Shown: one piece after another, positions 7,165 to 15,700 of the stretch
Position numbering within the stretch: position 1 is the stretch's first letter
How the letters are laid out: the number at the start of each line of letters is the position of its first letter
NCBI GenBank assembly: GCA_963578885.1
Contig: CAUZEQ010000020.1
Coordinates: 1-29,570, forward strand
Direction of reading: 5' to 3'
DNA: 29,570 bases
Origin: UBA8437 sp963578885
GTDB taxonomy: Bacteria > Planctomycetota > Planctomycetia > Planctomycetales > Planctomycetaceae
Notes under the pieces: model-generated
Databases searched by the model: none
What the model saw: the letters and a program-made list of their open reading frames with translations, nothing else
Told to the model about the DNA's origin: nothing
Position numbers and translations under genes: made by a program

Positions 7165-7931
7165 CGCGGCTCGGGAAACACCACCCGCTCGTAGAGCGGC
7201 CGATTGCCGTCGGCGCGGAAGATCGGCTTCCAGCAGGCGACGATGCGATCCGGGAAGACGTGGTAGACCTGGTACGAGCGGTACTCGCCCCAGCACAGGC
7301 AGTCGCACAGCACGTGAGCCACTCCGTCGTGGACCCGGTAGTCGTAGCGGTGCCTGTGACCCGAGAGGTAGGCCGCCACCTTGTACTGCCGCAGCAAGGT
7401 CAGGATCTCGGTCGCTTCGGGTCCCTTCACGTTGTTTCCGAAGGCAGCCAGCACCGGGTAGTGGCCCAGCACGAACACGTGCTTCGCGCTGCGCGTCCGT
7501 TCCGACGAGCGTTCTCCCGGCTGTTTCGGGAAGTGCTTGTGGAACCGCTCGAGACCGCCGTTGGCCAGGTCCTTGGGACCGGGCACCAGGTGCAGCGGCA
7601 CATCGACATCGGCGAGCAACGTCTTCAGCTTTCCCAAGTCGGAATCCGAACCGGTCCAGGTCAGTGACCCGAGCACAACGAACGCGTCGGGCTTGCTGCT
7701 CTTTACGGCGGCAACCGCGTTCCGCAACCCGATCGGACTGCTGGCAGCCAGCCAACTCCGCTTGCCCAGTTCCTCGGCCGACAGCGTGGTGATGTACGGA
7801 TTGGAAATCGCAGCGATCGTACAGATCGGTCGCTCGACGTCGGCCGCCTCGACGGACCAGGGAACCCACAGCACCCCCAGGCACAGCCGGAACACTGTCG
7901 ATACCACGAACCCGAGTCGGTCCCTTGTCAT
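7152..7931 (-). CDS. Exported metallophosphoesterase-fold protein, probably catalytically dead
   Basis: A 259-residue protein with an N-terminal hydrophobic leader ending near V-E-A-A. The arrangement follows calcineurin-like phosphoesterases, but the metal ligands are mostly replaced. The first motif D-x-H is N44-P-Y46. The G-D motif is G88-S89. The G-N-H-D motif is G-P119-K120-D. Only the C-terminal histidines remain: G-H157-Y-P and G-H192-R-H194. The hydrophobic strands framing each motif are preserved (A-F-V-V-L-G; H-L-V-P-G), so the fold is probably kept. ATG 7931 is chosen because GGGGA lies about six bases upstream and the leader starts there; the frame extends to 8054. A binding or structural role is inferred in place of hydrolysis. 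It overlaps the convergent peptide gene at its 3' end. Confidence 0.8.
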   Translation of the reverse strand: MTRDRLGFVVSTVFRLCLGVLWVPWSVEAADVERPICTIAAISNPYITTLSAEELGKRSWLAASSPIGLRNAVAAVKSSKPDAFVVLGSLTWTGSDSDLGKLKTLLADVDVPLHLVPGPKDLANGGLERFHKHFPKQPGERSSERTRSAKHVFVLGHYPVLAAFGNNVKGPEATEILTLLRQYKVAAYLSGHRHRYDYRVHDGVAHVLCDCLCWGEYRSYQVYHVFPDRIVACWKPIFRADGNRPLYERVVFPEPRYRD

Positions 7932-8082
7932 GCTCGATCCCCACTTCGGCCGCCAGTGCAGCCTGCTCGAATGACTGGTCGCGGGATCAGTGTAACAGCT
8001 GCAGATCTCCCGATCCGGTGGAGGGGAGACCTCCGGGTACCGACACCCGATCACCCGGCCGCTTTGGGCTGGGGAGTCGTTT

Positions 8083-8152
8083 GGCGATGACAGGCGATGA
8101 CAGGCGATGACAGGCGATCACAGGCGATCACAGGCGATCACAGGCGATATCA
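8083..8152. repeat. 10-bp tandem repeat, 7 copies (GGCGATGACA / GGCGATCACA)
   Basis: Three copies of GGCGATGACA are followed by three of GGCGATCACA and a degenerate seventh, just upstream of the PSCyt2/PSD1 gene. The repeat carries ATGs that extend the coding frame upstream, which misleads start prediction. Confidence 0.95.
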
Positions 8153-8210
8153 TGTCGGGGACCTAGTACCGAGTCCCGACACCTCAGTTCCGGCCGCATC
8201 GGGTCGTCAC

Positions 8211-10298
8211 GTGATCATCAGGATTCCGACCATCGCCTGGGCACTCTGCCTGCTGCCGTTGACCACGTCGGTGGCCGAGGAGCCTCTGCACGAACTGGTC
8301 GACCGGCTGATCGAGGCGAAGATCGACGGGCCGCTGGCCGACGGTTGTTCGGACGCCGAATTCCTGCGGCGAGTGTGGCTCGACCTGGCCGGCACGATCC
8401 CCACGCCAACGCAGACGCGGACGTTTCTTGCCGATTCTCGCCCCGACAAGCGGACACGGCTCATCGATCACCTGTTGGCCCGGCCGACGTTCGCTCACCG
8501 CATGGCCGACGTGTTCGATGTGATGCTGATGCAACGGCGACCCAAGAAGCACATCGAGCCGTCCGAGTTTCGGGACTACCTTCACCGCTCATTCGCCGCC
8601 AACACCCCCTACAACCAGCTCGCCCGCAAGATCCTCGCCGCCGACGGAGTCGACCCCGCCGGTCGCCCCGCCGCGCGGTTCTTCCTGGGCCGCAATGGCG
8701 AATCGACGCTGCTGACCCGGGACATCGGTCGGATCTTCTTTGGCAAGGATCTGCAGTGTGCCCAGTGTCACGACCACCCGGTGATCGATGACTACTTCCA
8801 GGCCGACTACTACGGGCTCAACGCATTCCTCAGCCGCAGCTTCGTCTTCGAGTTCCAGGAGGCCGACTACAACATGAAGCAGGGGACGCTCAGCTTTCCG
8901 CCGGGCACCACCGAGCAGGTGATCCTGGTCGGGGTCAAGGGCGACAAGCGGGACGAGCCCAACGAGACGCTTTTCGTCGAACTTTCCAACGCCAGCGGAG
9001 CGGTGATCGCCGACGCGATCGGCGTCGGCACGATCCTCGACGACGACGGCGACGAAAAACCAGCCCCGGCCCCGCCACCGGAGTCACTCGGCCGGCGGCC
9101 GGTCGACCCCGCTGAAACACGACCCCGCCTGGCGGTCAACGACTGGAAGCTCAAGGAACGCGACGGCGGCACAGACGGGCTCCCCTTCACCGTGCGACTC
9201 TCACGGACCTCGACCCGGGTGATCACCGTCGAGTTCATCACTCGCAGTGGCACCGCCGACGACGGCAAGGACCAGCCCGTGACCGTCGCCGAACGAGCCA
9301 CCGGGCAGGTGACCTTCAAGTCGGTCTTCACCGACGACAAGACACGCCAGGCCTCGATGCGGTTGCCCGAGGGCCCCGATGTCGAGGAGCCTCGGTTTGA
9401 AGCCGGCCAGGAGTACCTGGTCAAACCCGAGGGCACTGCGAGGCCGGTGCCGAGGTTCAGTCGCCGAGGGGCACTGGCACGGCTGGCCACCTCCGGACGC
9501 AGCCCCCCCTTCAATCGCAACATCGTCAATCGCCTGTGGCACCTGGTGATGGGCCGCGGGCTGGTGCACCCGCTCGATCTGCACCACGCCAAGAACCCCG
9601 CCACGCATCCCGAACTGCTCGAAGCACTCGCCCAGCGGTTTGTCGCCGCCAGGTTCGACATCCGCTGGTTCCTGGGGGAACTGGCACGGACCCGCACCTA
9701 CCAGCGATCCACGATCACCCCGGCCGGCCTGGCCTCCGCCGATGCTGCCGAGGGCCGTTACGCCGTGGGACTGGTCCGGCCGCTGACCCCCGAACAACTC
9801 GCCGCCGGTCTGCTCGAGGCCTCGGGCACCACGGCCACCGTCCGCAGATCCGCCCGCCGCGCCATCAAGCTGCACCCTCACCTGCACTCGATCATGCTCC
9901 ACGCACCGCGGGGACTCCTCCCGCACTTCCTCGAATCCACCACCCGCAATTCGCTCGAGAAAGACCGATCCGAAATCGTCGCAGTGTTCGCTCGTGCCGG
10001 CGGCGACTCCGCGTTCCAGGCCACCGCCCAGGAAGCGCTCTACCTGGGCAACGCCGAACTCGTTCGCCGACTGCTGGCTGCACGGGCCGGCAAGCTGACA
10101 TTTCGGCTGGCCGCACTCGAGAATGACTCGCAACTTGCCACCGAACTCTACCTCGCCGTCTTCACACGCCGTCCCGACAAGGACGAAACCAAGGCCGTGC
10201 TCGAATTCCTCGCCGAACGGCGGGACCAGCGAGCCACCGCGATCGGCGATTTGGCCTGGGCCATGCTGACCTCCGCCGAGTTCCGCTTCAATCACTGA
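8211..10298 (+). CDS. PSCyt2/PSD1 (DUF1549/DUF1553) protein with inserted Calx-beta unit
   Basis: About 695 residues from GTG 8211, chosen because the signal peptide (V-I-I-R-I-P-T-I-A-W-A-L-C, ending S-V-A) begins there; the frame extends upstream only through the 10-bp repeat. The N-terminal part is PSCyt2, with R-R-V-W-L-D-L-A-G-T-I-P and the conserved C-A-Q-C-H-D-H-P near residue 181. The C-terminal part is PSD1, with R-N-I-V-N-R-L-W, M-G-R-G-L-V-H-P and T-S-A-E-F-R-F-N at the end. Between them (about residues 217-354) sits foreign-looking sequence: a Calx-beta second half (G-T-L-S-F-P-P-G to G-T-I-L-D-D-D), a Pro-rich linker, and a Calx-beta first half (R-L-A-V-N-D-W-K to S-G-T-A-D-D-G-K). 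The N-terminal PSCyt1 domain found in some relatives is absent. A DUF1501 gene follows at 109 bp. The role of the family is unknown. Confidence 0.93.
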   Translation: MIIRIPTIAWALCLLPLTTSVAEEPLHELVDRLIEAKIDGPLADGCSDAEFLRRVWLDLAGTIPTPTQTRTFLADSRPDKRTRLIDHLLARPTFAHRMADVFDVMLMQRRPKKHIEPSEFRDYLHRSFAANTPYNQLARKILAADGVDPAGRPAARFFLGRNGESTLLTRDIGRIFFGKDLQCAQCHDHPVIDDYFQADYYGLNAFLSRSFVFEFQEADYNMKQGTLSFPPGTTEQVILVGVKGDKRDEPNETLFVELSNASGAVIADAIGVGTILDDDGDEKPAPAPPPESLGRRPVDPAETRPRLAVNDWKLKERDGGTDGLPFTVRLSRTSTRVITVEFITRSGTADDGKDQPVTVAERATGQVTFKSVFTDDKTRQASMRLPEGPDVEEPRFEAGQEYLVKPEGTARPVPRFSRRGALARLATSGRSPPFNRNIVNRLWHLVMGRGLVHPLDLHHAKNPATHPELLEALAQRFVAARFDIRWFLGELARTRTYQRSTITPAGLASADAAEGRYAVGLVRPLTPEQLAAGLLEASGTTATVRRSARRAIKLHPHLHSIMLHAPRGLLPHFLESTTRNSLEKDRSEIVAVFARAGGDSAFQATAQEALYLGNAELVRRLLAARAGKLTFRLAALENDSQLATELYLAVFTRRPDKDETKAVLEFLAERRDQRATAIGDLAWAMLTSAEFRFNH

Positions 10299-10303
10299 TC
10301 CGC

Positions 10304-10378
10304 CCCTGTTCCGCCCTGTTCCACCCTGTTCCGGCCCTGTTCCGGCCCTGTTCCGGCCCTGTTCCGGCCCTGTTCCGG
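10304..10378. repeat. 10/11-bp tandem repeat, 7 copies (CCCTGTTCCGG)
   Basis: Two 10-bp and five identical 11-bp copies of CCCTGTTCCG(G) fill most of the gap between the PSCyt2/PSD1 stop and the DUF1501 start. The identical 11-mers suggest recent expansion. Confidence 0.95.
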
Positions 10379-10407
10379 CCACCATCACTCTCGACGCAGG
10401 CCACCAG

Positions 10408-11706
10408 ATGACCCCACACACACCCTGCGGTGCCGGCTCACACCTCATCGCCCGCCGCCAGATGCTCGGCGGATTGCTCGGCAGCGTGACCACCGCGGGA
10501 GCCCTGGCCCCGATCGGGCAGGCCGAACTGGCCGCCGAGCTCACGCAGAGCGACCGGCAGATGCTGATCATCTTCCTCGACGGAGCCGTCAGCCAGTTCG
10601 AGAGCTGGGATCCCAAGGACGCCACCGACACCGGAGGCCCCTTCCAGGCCATCTCCACCTCTCAACCCGGAGTCTCTGTCAGCGAACTGCTGCCCCACAC
10701 CTCGCAGCAATTGCATCACCTGCTGCTTGTTCGAGGCGTCAACACGAAGGAAAACAACCACGCCAAGGGCAAGTACCTGATGACCAAGGGCCGCCGGCAA
10801 GAGCCCTCGACCGACTACCCCGACCTGGGCGCCGTCACGTCACGACTGCTCACCCGGCCCGGTGCCCGACTGCCGGGTTTCGTGCATCTTGAGGACGGAC
10901 GCCGCGCCGCCGGCAAACCAACCTCCAGCGGCCAGGACGCCGCCTACCTCGGACCCCGTTACGGCAGCCTGGTGATCGGCGACTGCCAGCCGCCTGAGCA
11001 CTCCAGCCCGCTGGCCGGCCAGAGTCCCGAGTCCGATCGGCTCCGACGCCAGTTCCGCCAGCGCCTCAACCAACGCTTCGCCCGACGCGGCAACGCCGCC
11101 ACACGAGCGTTTGCCGCGTCGTTCGAGCAGGCCGAGCAGTTGATGGCCAACGCCCATGTCTTTGATGTCTCGAAAGAACCCGCCGCCGATCACCAGCGGT
11201 ATGGCACGCACGGCTTTGCCCAGAACTGCCTGATGGCCCGGCGGCTGCTCGAGCATGGCGTGACCTGCGTCAAGGTCATGCACACCAATTACGACACGCA
11301 CAATGAGAACTTCAATCACCACCTCGAGCAACTCGGAGAATTCGATCGTCCGTTTGCGGCATTGATCAAGGACCTCGCCCTGCGGGGCCTCCTGGAGAAG
11401 ACGCTGGTGGTGGTGACCAGTGAGTTCGGGCGGACGCCGAAGATCAACAGCAAGTTCGGCCGCGATCACTGGAGCAACGCCTGGAGCCTCGCCCTGGCCG
11501 GCTGCGGCATCAAGGCTCCGGGGGTCTTCGGCCGCACCAACGACAACGGAACCGAGGTCGTCGAGCACGAGGTGGATCATCGGCAATTGTTCCACACGTT
11601 CCTCAAGGCCGTCGGAGCCGACACCCGCAGGCACTTCGATGTCAACGGACGGCCGATCCCGGTGGCCGACCCGGCGGCCGGGCCGATCGAGGAGATCCTG
11701 GCATGA
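10408..11706 (+). CDS. DUF1501 exported protein (alkaline-phosphatase/sulfatase-like fold)
   Basis: 432 residues. The N terminus has A-R-R-Q-M-L-G-G-L-L, a twin-arginine-like leader, followed by a hydrophobic stretch to about residue 40. Family features are I-I-F-L-D-G-A-V-S-Q-F-E-S-W-D-P-K in the first strand, a Y-D-T-H-N-E-N-F metal-site-like segment and S-E-F-G-R-T-P-K-I-N with D-H-W near the C-terminal end. DUF1501 proteins belong to the alkaline phosphatase superfamily by fold and are usually encoded beside PSCyt2/PSD1 genes, as here. The biochemical role is unknown. The stop overlaps the next gene's start (ATGA, 4 bp). The leader is unusually long at its N terminus, and no strong ribosome site is seen before ATG 10408. 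Confidence 0.93.
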   Translation: MTPHTPCGAGSHLIARRQMLGGLLGSVTTAGALAPIGQAELAAELTQSDRQMLIIFLDGAVSQFESWDPKDATDTGGPFQAISTSQPGVSVSELLPHTSQQLHHLLLVRGVNTKENNHAKGKYLMTKGRRQEPSTDYPDLGAVTSRLLTRPGARLPGFVHLEDGRRAAGKPTSSGQDAAYLGPRYGSLVIGDCQPPEHSSPLAGQSPESDRLRRQFRQRLNQRFARRGNAATRAFAASFEQAEQLMANAHVFDVSKEPAADHQRYGTHGFAQNCLMARRLLEHGVTCVKVMHTNYDTHNENFNHHLEQLGEFDRPFAALIKDLALRGLLEKTLVVVTSEFGRTPKINSKFGRDHWSNAWSLALAGCGIKAPGVFGRTNDNGTEVVEHEVDHRQLFHTFLKAVGADTRRHFDVNGRPIPVADPAAGPIEEILA

Positions 11707-12707
11707 CGCGGATCGACGCCAGGTTGACGCACGAGACCGCCTCGCTCGAGGCCCCCGCCCCGCTGCTTTGTTGCAGCTTCGATCCCGGGGGTCGCTACGT
11801 CTTCGCCGGAGCCCAGGACCGCAGTGTCGTCCGCTGGGAACTGGAGACCGGGACGGCGACGCGGCTCGAGGGACACAAGAGCTGGGTCCGCAGCCTGGCA
11901 TTTGTCGAGGAGGGCCAGGTCCTGATCACCGCCGGCTACGACGGCCGACTCGGCTGGTGGCAGATCGACGAGAAGACTCCCAAGCCGATTCGCCTGATCG
12001 ATGCTCACAAGGGCTGGATCCGCTCGGTCGCGGTCAGCCCCGACGGGAAACTCGTGGCCACCGCCGGCAATGACCTGATCGTGCGGCTCTGGTCAGCCAC
12101 CGACGGCAAGCTGGTCCGAGAACTCCACGGCCACACCGACCACGTCTACAGCGTCGCCTTCCACCCCGGCGGCCAGCACCTTGTCTCGGCCGACCTGAAA
12201 CTGGTCACCCGCGACTGGCGGGTCTCTGACGGAAAGTCGCTGCGGAGTTTCGACTCGGCCAGGGTCCTGCACCAGTACGACAAGTCGATGCAGTGCAATC
12301 TCGGCGGGGCCCGCAGCATGGCCTTCCACCCCGACGGCGAGTCATTGCTGGTCGGAGGGATCATCGTGGTGGCGACCAACATCTTCGACGGCGGAGCCGG
12401 TTCGAAACCGACCGCGGCGGTGATCGACTGGAAGACCGGCAAGCGGCGGCTGCTGCACCGCCCGACCGCTCCTCTGCCTGCTGTGCTCTGGGGCCTCTGC
12501 TGGCACGAGCAGGGATTCTGGATCGGTGCCTCGGGTGGAGCCATCGGCGGCCACCTGCTGTTCTGGAAGAAGGACGAACCCGACGACTTCTTCCGCCTCA
12601 AGCTGAAAAGCCCCGGCCGCGGACTGTCGCTGCACCCGGATGGCCAGAGGCTGGCGATTCCGCACTTCGATGCCCGGCTGCGGGTGTTTTCGATGACACA
12701 GGCCTGA
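11703..12707 (+). CDS. WD40-repeat protein
   Basis: 334 residues forming a WD40 beta-propeller. Recognisable blades include G-A-Q-D-R-S-V-V-R-W (about residue 37), T-A-G-Y-D-G-R-L-G-W-W, T-A-G-N-D-L-I-V-R-L-W with the G-H-T-D-H-V-Y-S-V-A-F-H-P turn, and a last strand D-A-R-L-R-V-F-S. There is no signal peptide, so it is probably cytoplasmic. Its ATG overlaps the DUF1501 stop by 4 bp, so the two are translationally coupled. In Planctomycetes the trio PSCyt2/PSD1, DUF1501 and WD40 recurs, pointing to a shared but undefined process. It likely provides a protein-interaction platform. Confidence 0.92.
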   Translation: MTRIDARLTHETASLEAPAPLLCCSFDPGGRYVFAGAQDRSVVRWELETGTATRLEGHKSWVRSLAFVEEGQVLITAGYDGRLGWWQIDEKTPKPIRLIDAHKGWIRSVAVSPDGKLVATAGNDLIVRLWSATDGKLVRELHGHTDHVYSVAFHPGGQHLVSADLKLVTRDWRVSDGKSLRSFDSARVLHQYDKSMQCNLGGARSMAFHPDGESLLVGGIIVVATNIFDGGAGSKPTAAVIDWKTGKRRLLHRPTAPLPAVLWGLCWHEQGFWIGASGGAIGGHLLFWKKDEPDDFFRLKLKSPGRGLSLHPDGQRLAIPHFDARLRVFSMTQA

Positions 12708-12709
12708 CG

Positions 12710-12731
12710 GGCAGAATCCGTTGCGTCTGCC
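12710..12731. terminator. Hairpin between convergent genes
   Basis: GGCAGA-N10-TCTGCC lies directly after the WD40 stop and just before the stop of the convergent RIFT-barrel gene. It could end transcription from both sides. No T-run follows, so this is a weak call. Confidence 0.35.
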
Positions 12732-12748
12732 GCGGACGTGCCGTCGGG

Positions 12749-15700
12749 TCACTTGCCCGAGGGTCGAGCCTCGAATCGACCACTCAATATCGGCTTCGAC
12801 ACCGGCCAGGTGACCTCGAGATTGCCGTCCAACCGCATCAGCAGCAGCGTGTGGGAATCCGGCTCGAACCTTGCGCTCGGCGGACGGAATCGCCGCGGGT
12901 TGACCAGCTGCCGATGCCCCAGTGCGATCGACTCGTCGGTATACCGCGGCACGTCCGAGACTCGCAATTCGTCGATCAGGAACGGCGCCCCCCGCGGCGC
13001 CCGGCAGAGGAACCGCTTCAGCCACTTGCCGTCCGAGGGGAACCGGAACTCTCTCTGCCCGTAGCCGTCCCACCAGATACTGCGGTAGCTCTTGCGATCG
13101 TGCCCGTTGACGTAAACGTGGACCGCCTGGCGAGTCGGGTCCTGCTTCAGAGGTCTCCACTCGACGGCCACGTGAGCCCACTCGTTGACCGGCAGACGCC
13201 AGGCGTTCCACGCCGAAACCAGCCCGTTGTCCACGAAGGTCACTCGCGGAGAACCTGCTAGGCGATCGTCCCACAGCTTGCGAATCCAGAACTCGATCGA
13301 TCCTCGCTTGCTGGTGAACAGGCGACGGAGAGTTCTTCCGGAGACGACATGATCGGGCAGCACCAGATCTCGCTTCTCGGTCACCGGAACGGCCTGGCCA
13401 AAACGGCCCGAGACGAATCTCCGGGCCAGGTCGACCGGTTCGGTTCCCGACACGGCGGCGTCGATCCGGGCGGCCGTCACCGGGTTGTTCTTCGTCACCC
13501 CCTCCAGCGACACCCAGCACTCAGCCGCAGGCAGGCCATCCAGTCGAAACCAGACGCTGCGGGCCAGGGCATTCTGCAGCACAACACGCTGGCCCGCGGC
13601 CGCTTCACATTCCAGGCCGCCGGGGACCACCCGAGATGGAATCGGCACGCCCTCGGCGGTTGCCAGTCGCCAGGCACTCGGCACGGCACTCTGCAAACGC
13701 AGCGGAACCTGCATCGGCGGCAACCAGACGCGCTGCCCGGCATCGAGCTTGATCGGCCACGAGGCGTTCAGGTGCAGGGTGCGGCTGTTGGTCGACAGAA
13801 CGGCACACTCGAGCCTCGGCACCAGCAGGTACGTCCCCGCCCGCGCCTCACGGGGCACCTCGCACTCGATCAGGAACACCTCGAAGTCGCGAGTCGTCCG
13901 ATCAAACGGCTGCAGATCAGTGGCGAATCGATCGCGACGCGTGACTCGAACCACCAGCCGATTCCCCTCGGAATCCACCAGCCGCGGCTCGCGGTCAAAA
14001 CCCCACACCGTCAGTCTCAGCGGGACCCCCTCGGCCTTGAGCAGAGCAATCGGAGTCCTCTGGGGCTTCATCCGAGGCGGAGGCCCGACCGGTACGCCGC
14101 GACGCGACGCGTCGTTGAGCGCCCAGGTCAGCCTAGGCACCGCGGTCAGGGACTGGATCGGGGCATAGGGGTTGTAGATGCGGCGGCCGAGGTCTTGAGG
14201 CTTTTCGAGTGGCTTGGCCAGGGGCATCAGGCGATCGAGTTCCACCCTCGCTGGACGCAGGTGCCGCGGGTCACGCGTGTAGTACCAGGCGTATCCCATG
14301 TGGACATTCGAATACTGGCCGATGTCCTCGCGAAACGGATCGGTCCCGTAACAGGCCGCGAAGTACTTCTTAAAGACCCTCGGCATCCTCGGATCACCGG
14401 TGACGCGGTCGTACTTCCAGAGTGCCGGGACCCAGAAGTGAGCCAACCGGGGTGCCGCGGCGAAGTTGGGTGGAGAATTCTCCTGTGTCCGCCAGACACC
14501 GATCGGATGTTCGGGATCGAGGTACACATCGGCGCACTCCCGGAGCGCCTGTCCGATCTTCGGATCCCACGTGTGTTCGTAGAGCGTGGCGAGATTGAAG
14601 AACTGGGTCATCTGGTGTCTGAGACCCGAGGTGAACGGCGCGTAGTCGCGGATCATCTCGGCCCAGCCCACCTCCGGTTCGCCCGGCCCGGTGGCCACAA
14701 ACCACGGCTGCTCGCGATACCACGGCTTCACGTCCTGCGACGCGCTGGTGACACCGGCCAGCTCGCCCCAGTACTCGCGCCAGTACTCGATCACGTCGTT
14801 GAACCGCTCGTCGCCGGTCAGGTAATAGGCCAGGGTCGTGGTCTCGAGTGTCCGGTGATACGACGCCCAGAACTGGGCCCCGCCCCGCAGCCACGCTTCG
14901 GCCGAGTCACGTTGCCTGAGATAGAACAACGGGCTGTCGATGGCCCATTCGCCGGGTCGGAAGTGCAGCAGCCGCTCCTGCGGCCGCCCCCCCTTGAAGG
15001 CACAGCGGTATTTCAGCGGACTATGTGACACCGCCACATCGACCCAGTGGTTCTCCGACGGCAGAGCCCAGTCGTGGAACTTGCGTTCTCCGCTCCGCAG
15101 GTAGCACCACCACAACTGCGTTTCCTTCTGGTAGGTGTGGTACTCGAACCGCATCGCGCTGGCGAAGTGCCGCTTGAGCTTCTCATCCCAGTGGTAGCTG
15201 TAGTGAGGACCGCTGCCGAAGATCCACCAGCCGTAGTCCCCGAACGCATCCTGGGCGTATCGCTTGAGGTCGAAGATCCTGTCAACGATCTGCTCGGGAT
15301 CTTCCGTCTCGAGGTCGCCGGACCGAGAGGCCAAGGGTCCGAACACGTCGGTCGAGCAGTTCCACTGGCCGGTCGCCAACGCCAGCGGGGGAGCCTCGAC
15401 CAGCCGTCCGTACTCGGTCCCCACGTCCGGCGATGATCGGGTGTCATGAAAGTGCAGATAGAATTCGTGGTGCTTGTTGATGCCCAGCCCGTCGACGTCG
15501 CCGCGTTGCAGTGCTGCGTGGCCGGCGAAGACCTTGTAACCGGCCACCGGGTTCATCTTGCCCGGGTCGCCGCCCCTCTCGAGCAGCCAGAATCGGCCTG
15601 CGGTTCCCAGGGTCTCGAACAGTCCCTTGCGGCCGAAGTCGAGTCCGCCGCCACGCGGGCTCCACAGGTGCAGCACCATCCGGTCACCCCCCACCTCCCA

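Noticed and set aside
8083..8152. Tandem repeat as a CRISPR array
   Set aside because: Units are 10 bp with no spacers; the same holds for the repeats at 10304 and 26757.
8097..8210. Upstream start of the PSCyt2/PSD1 gene within the 10-bp repeat
   Set aside because: It would put about 38 repeat-derived residues before a clear signal peptide, with no ribosome site.
8735..8790. C-A-Q-C-H in the PSCyt2 protein as a haem c site
   Set aside because: C-A-Q-C-H-D-H-P is the conserved signature of the PSCyt2 family itself; haem binding there is not established to my knowledge, so I did not call it a cytochrome.
9201..10658. Minus-strand frame of 485 codons across the PSCyt2/PSD1 end and repeat
   Set aside because: It reads through the 11-bp repeat as Gly/Arg repeats and lies opposite well-supported genes.
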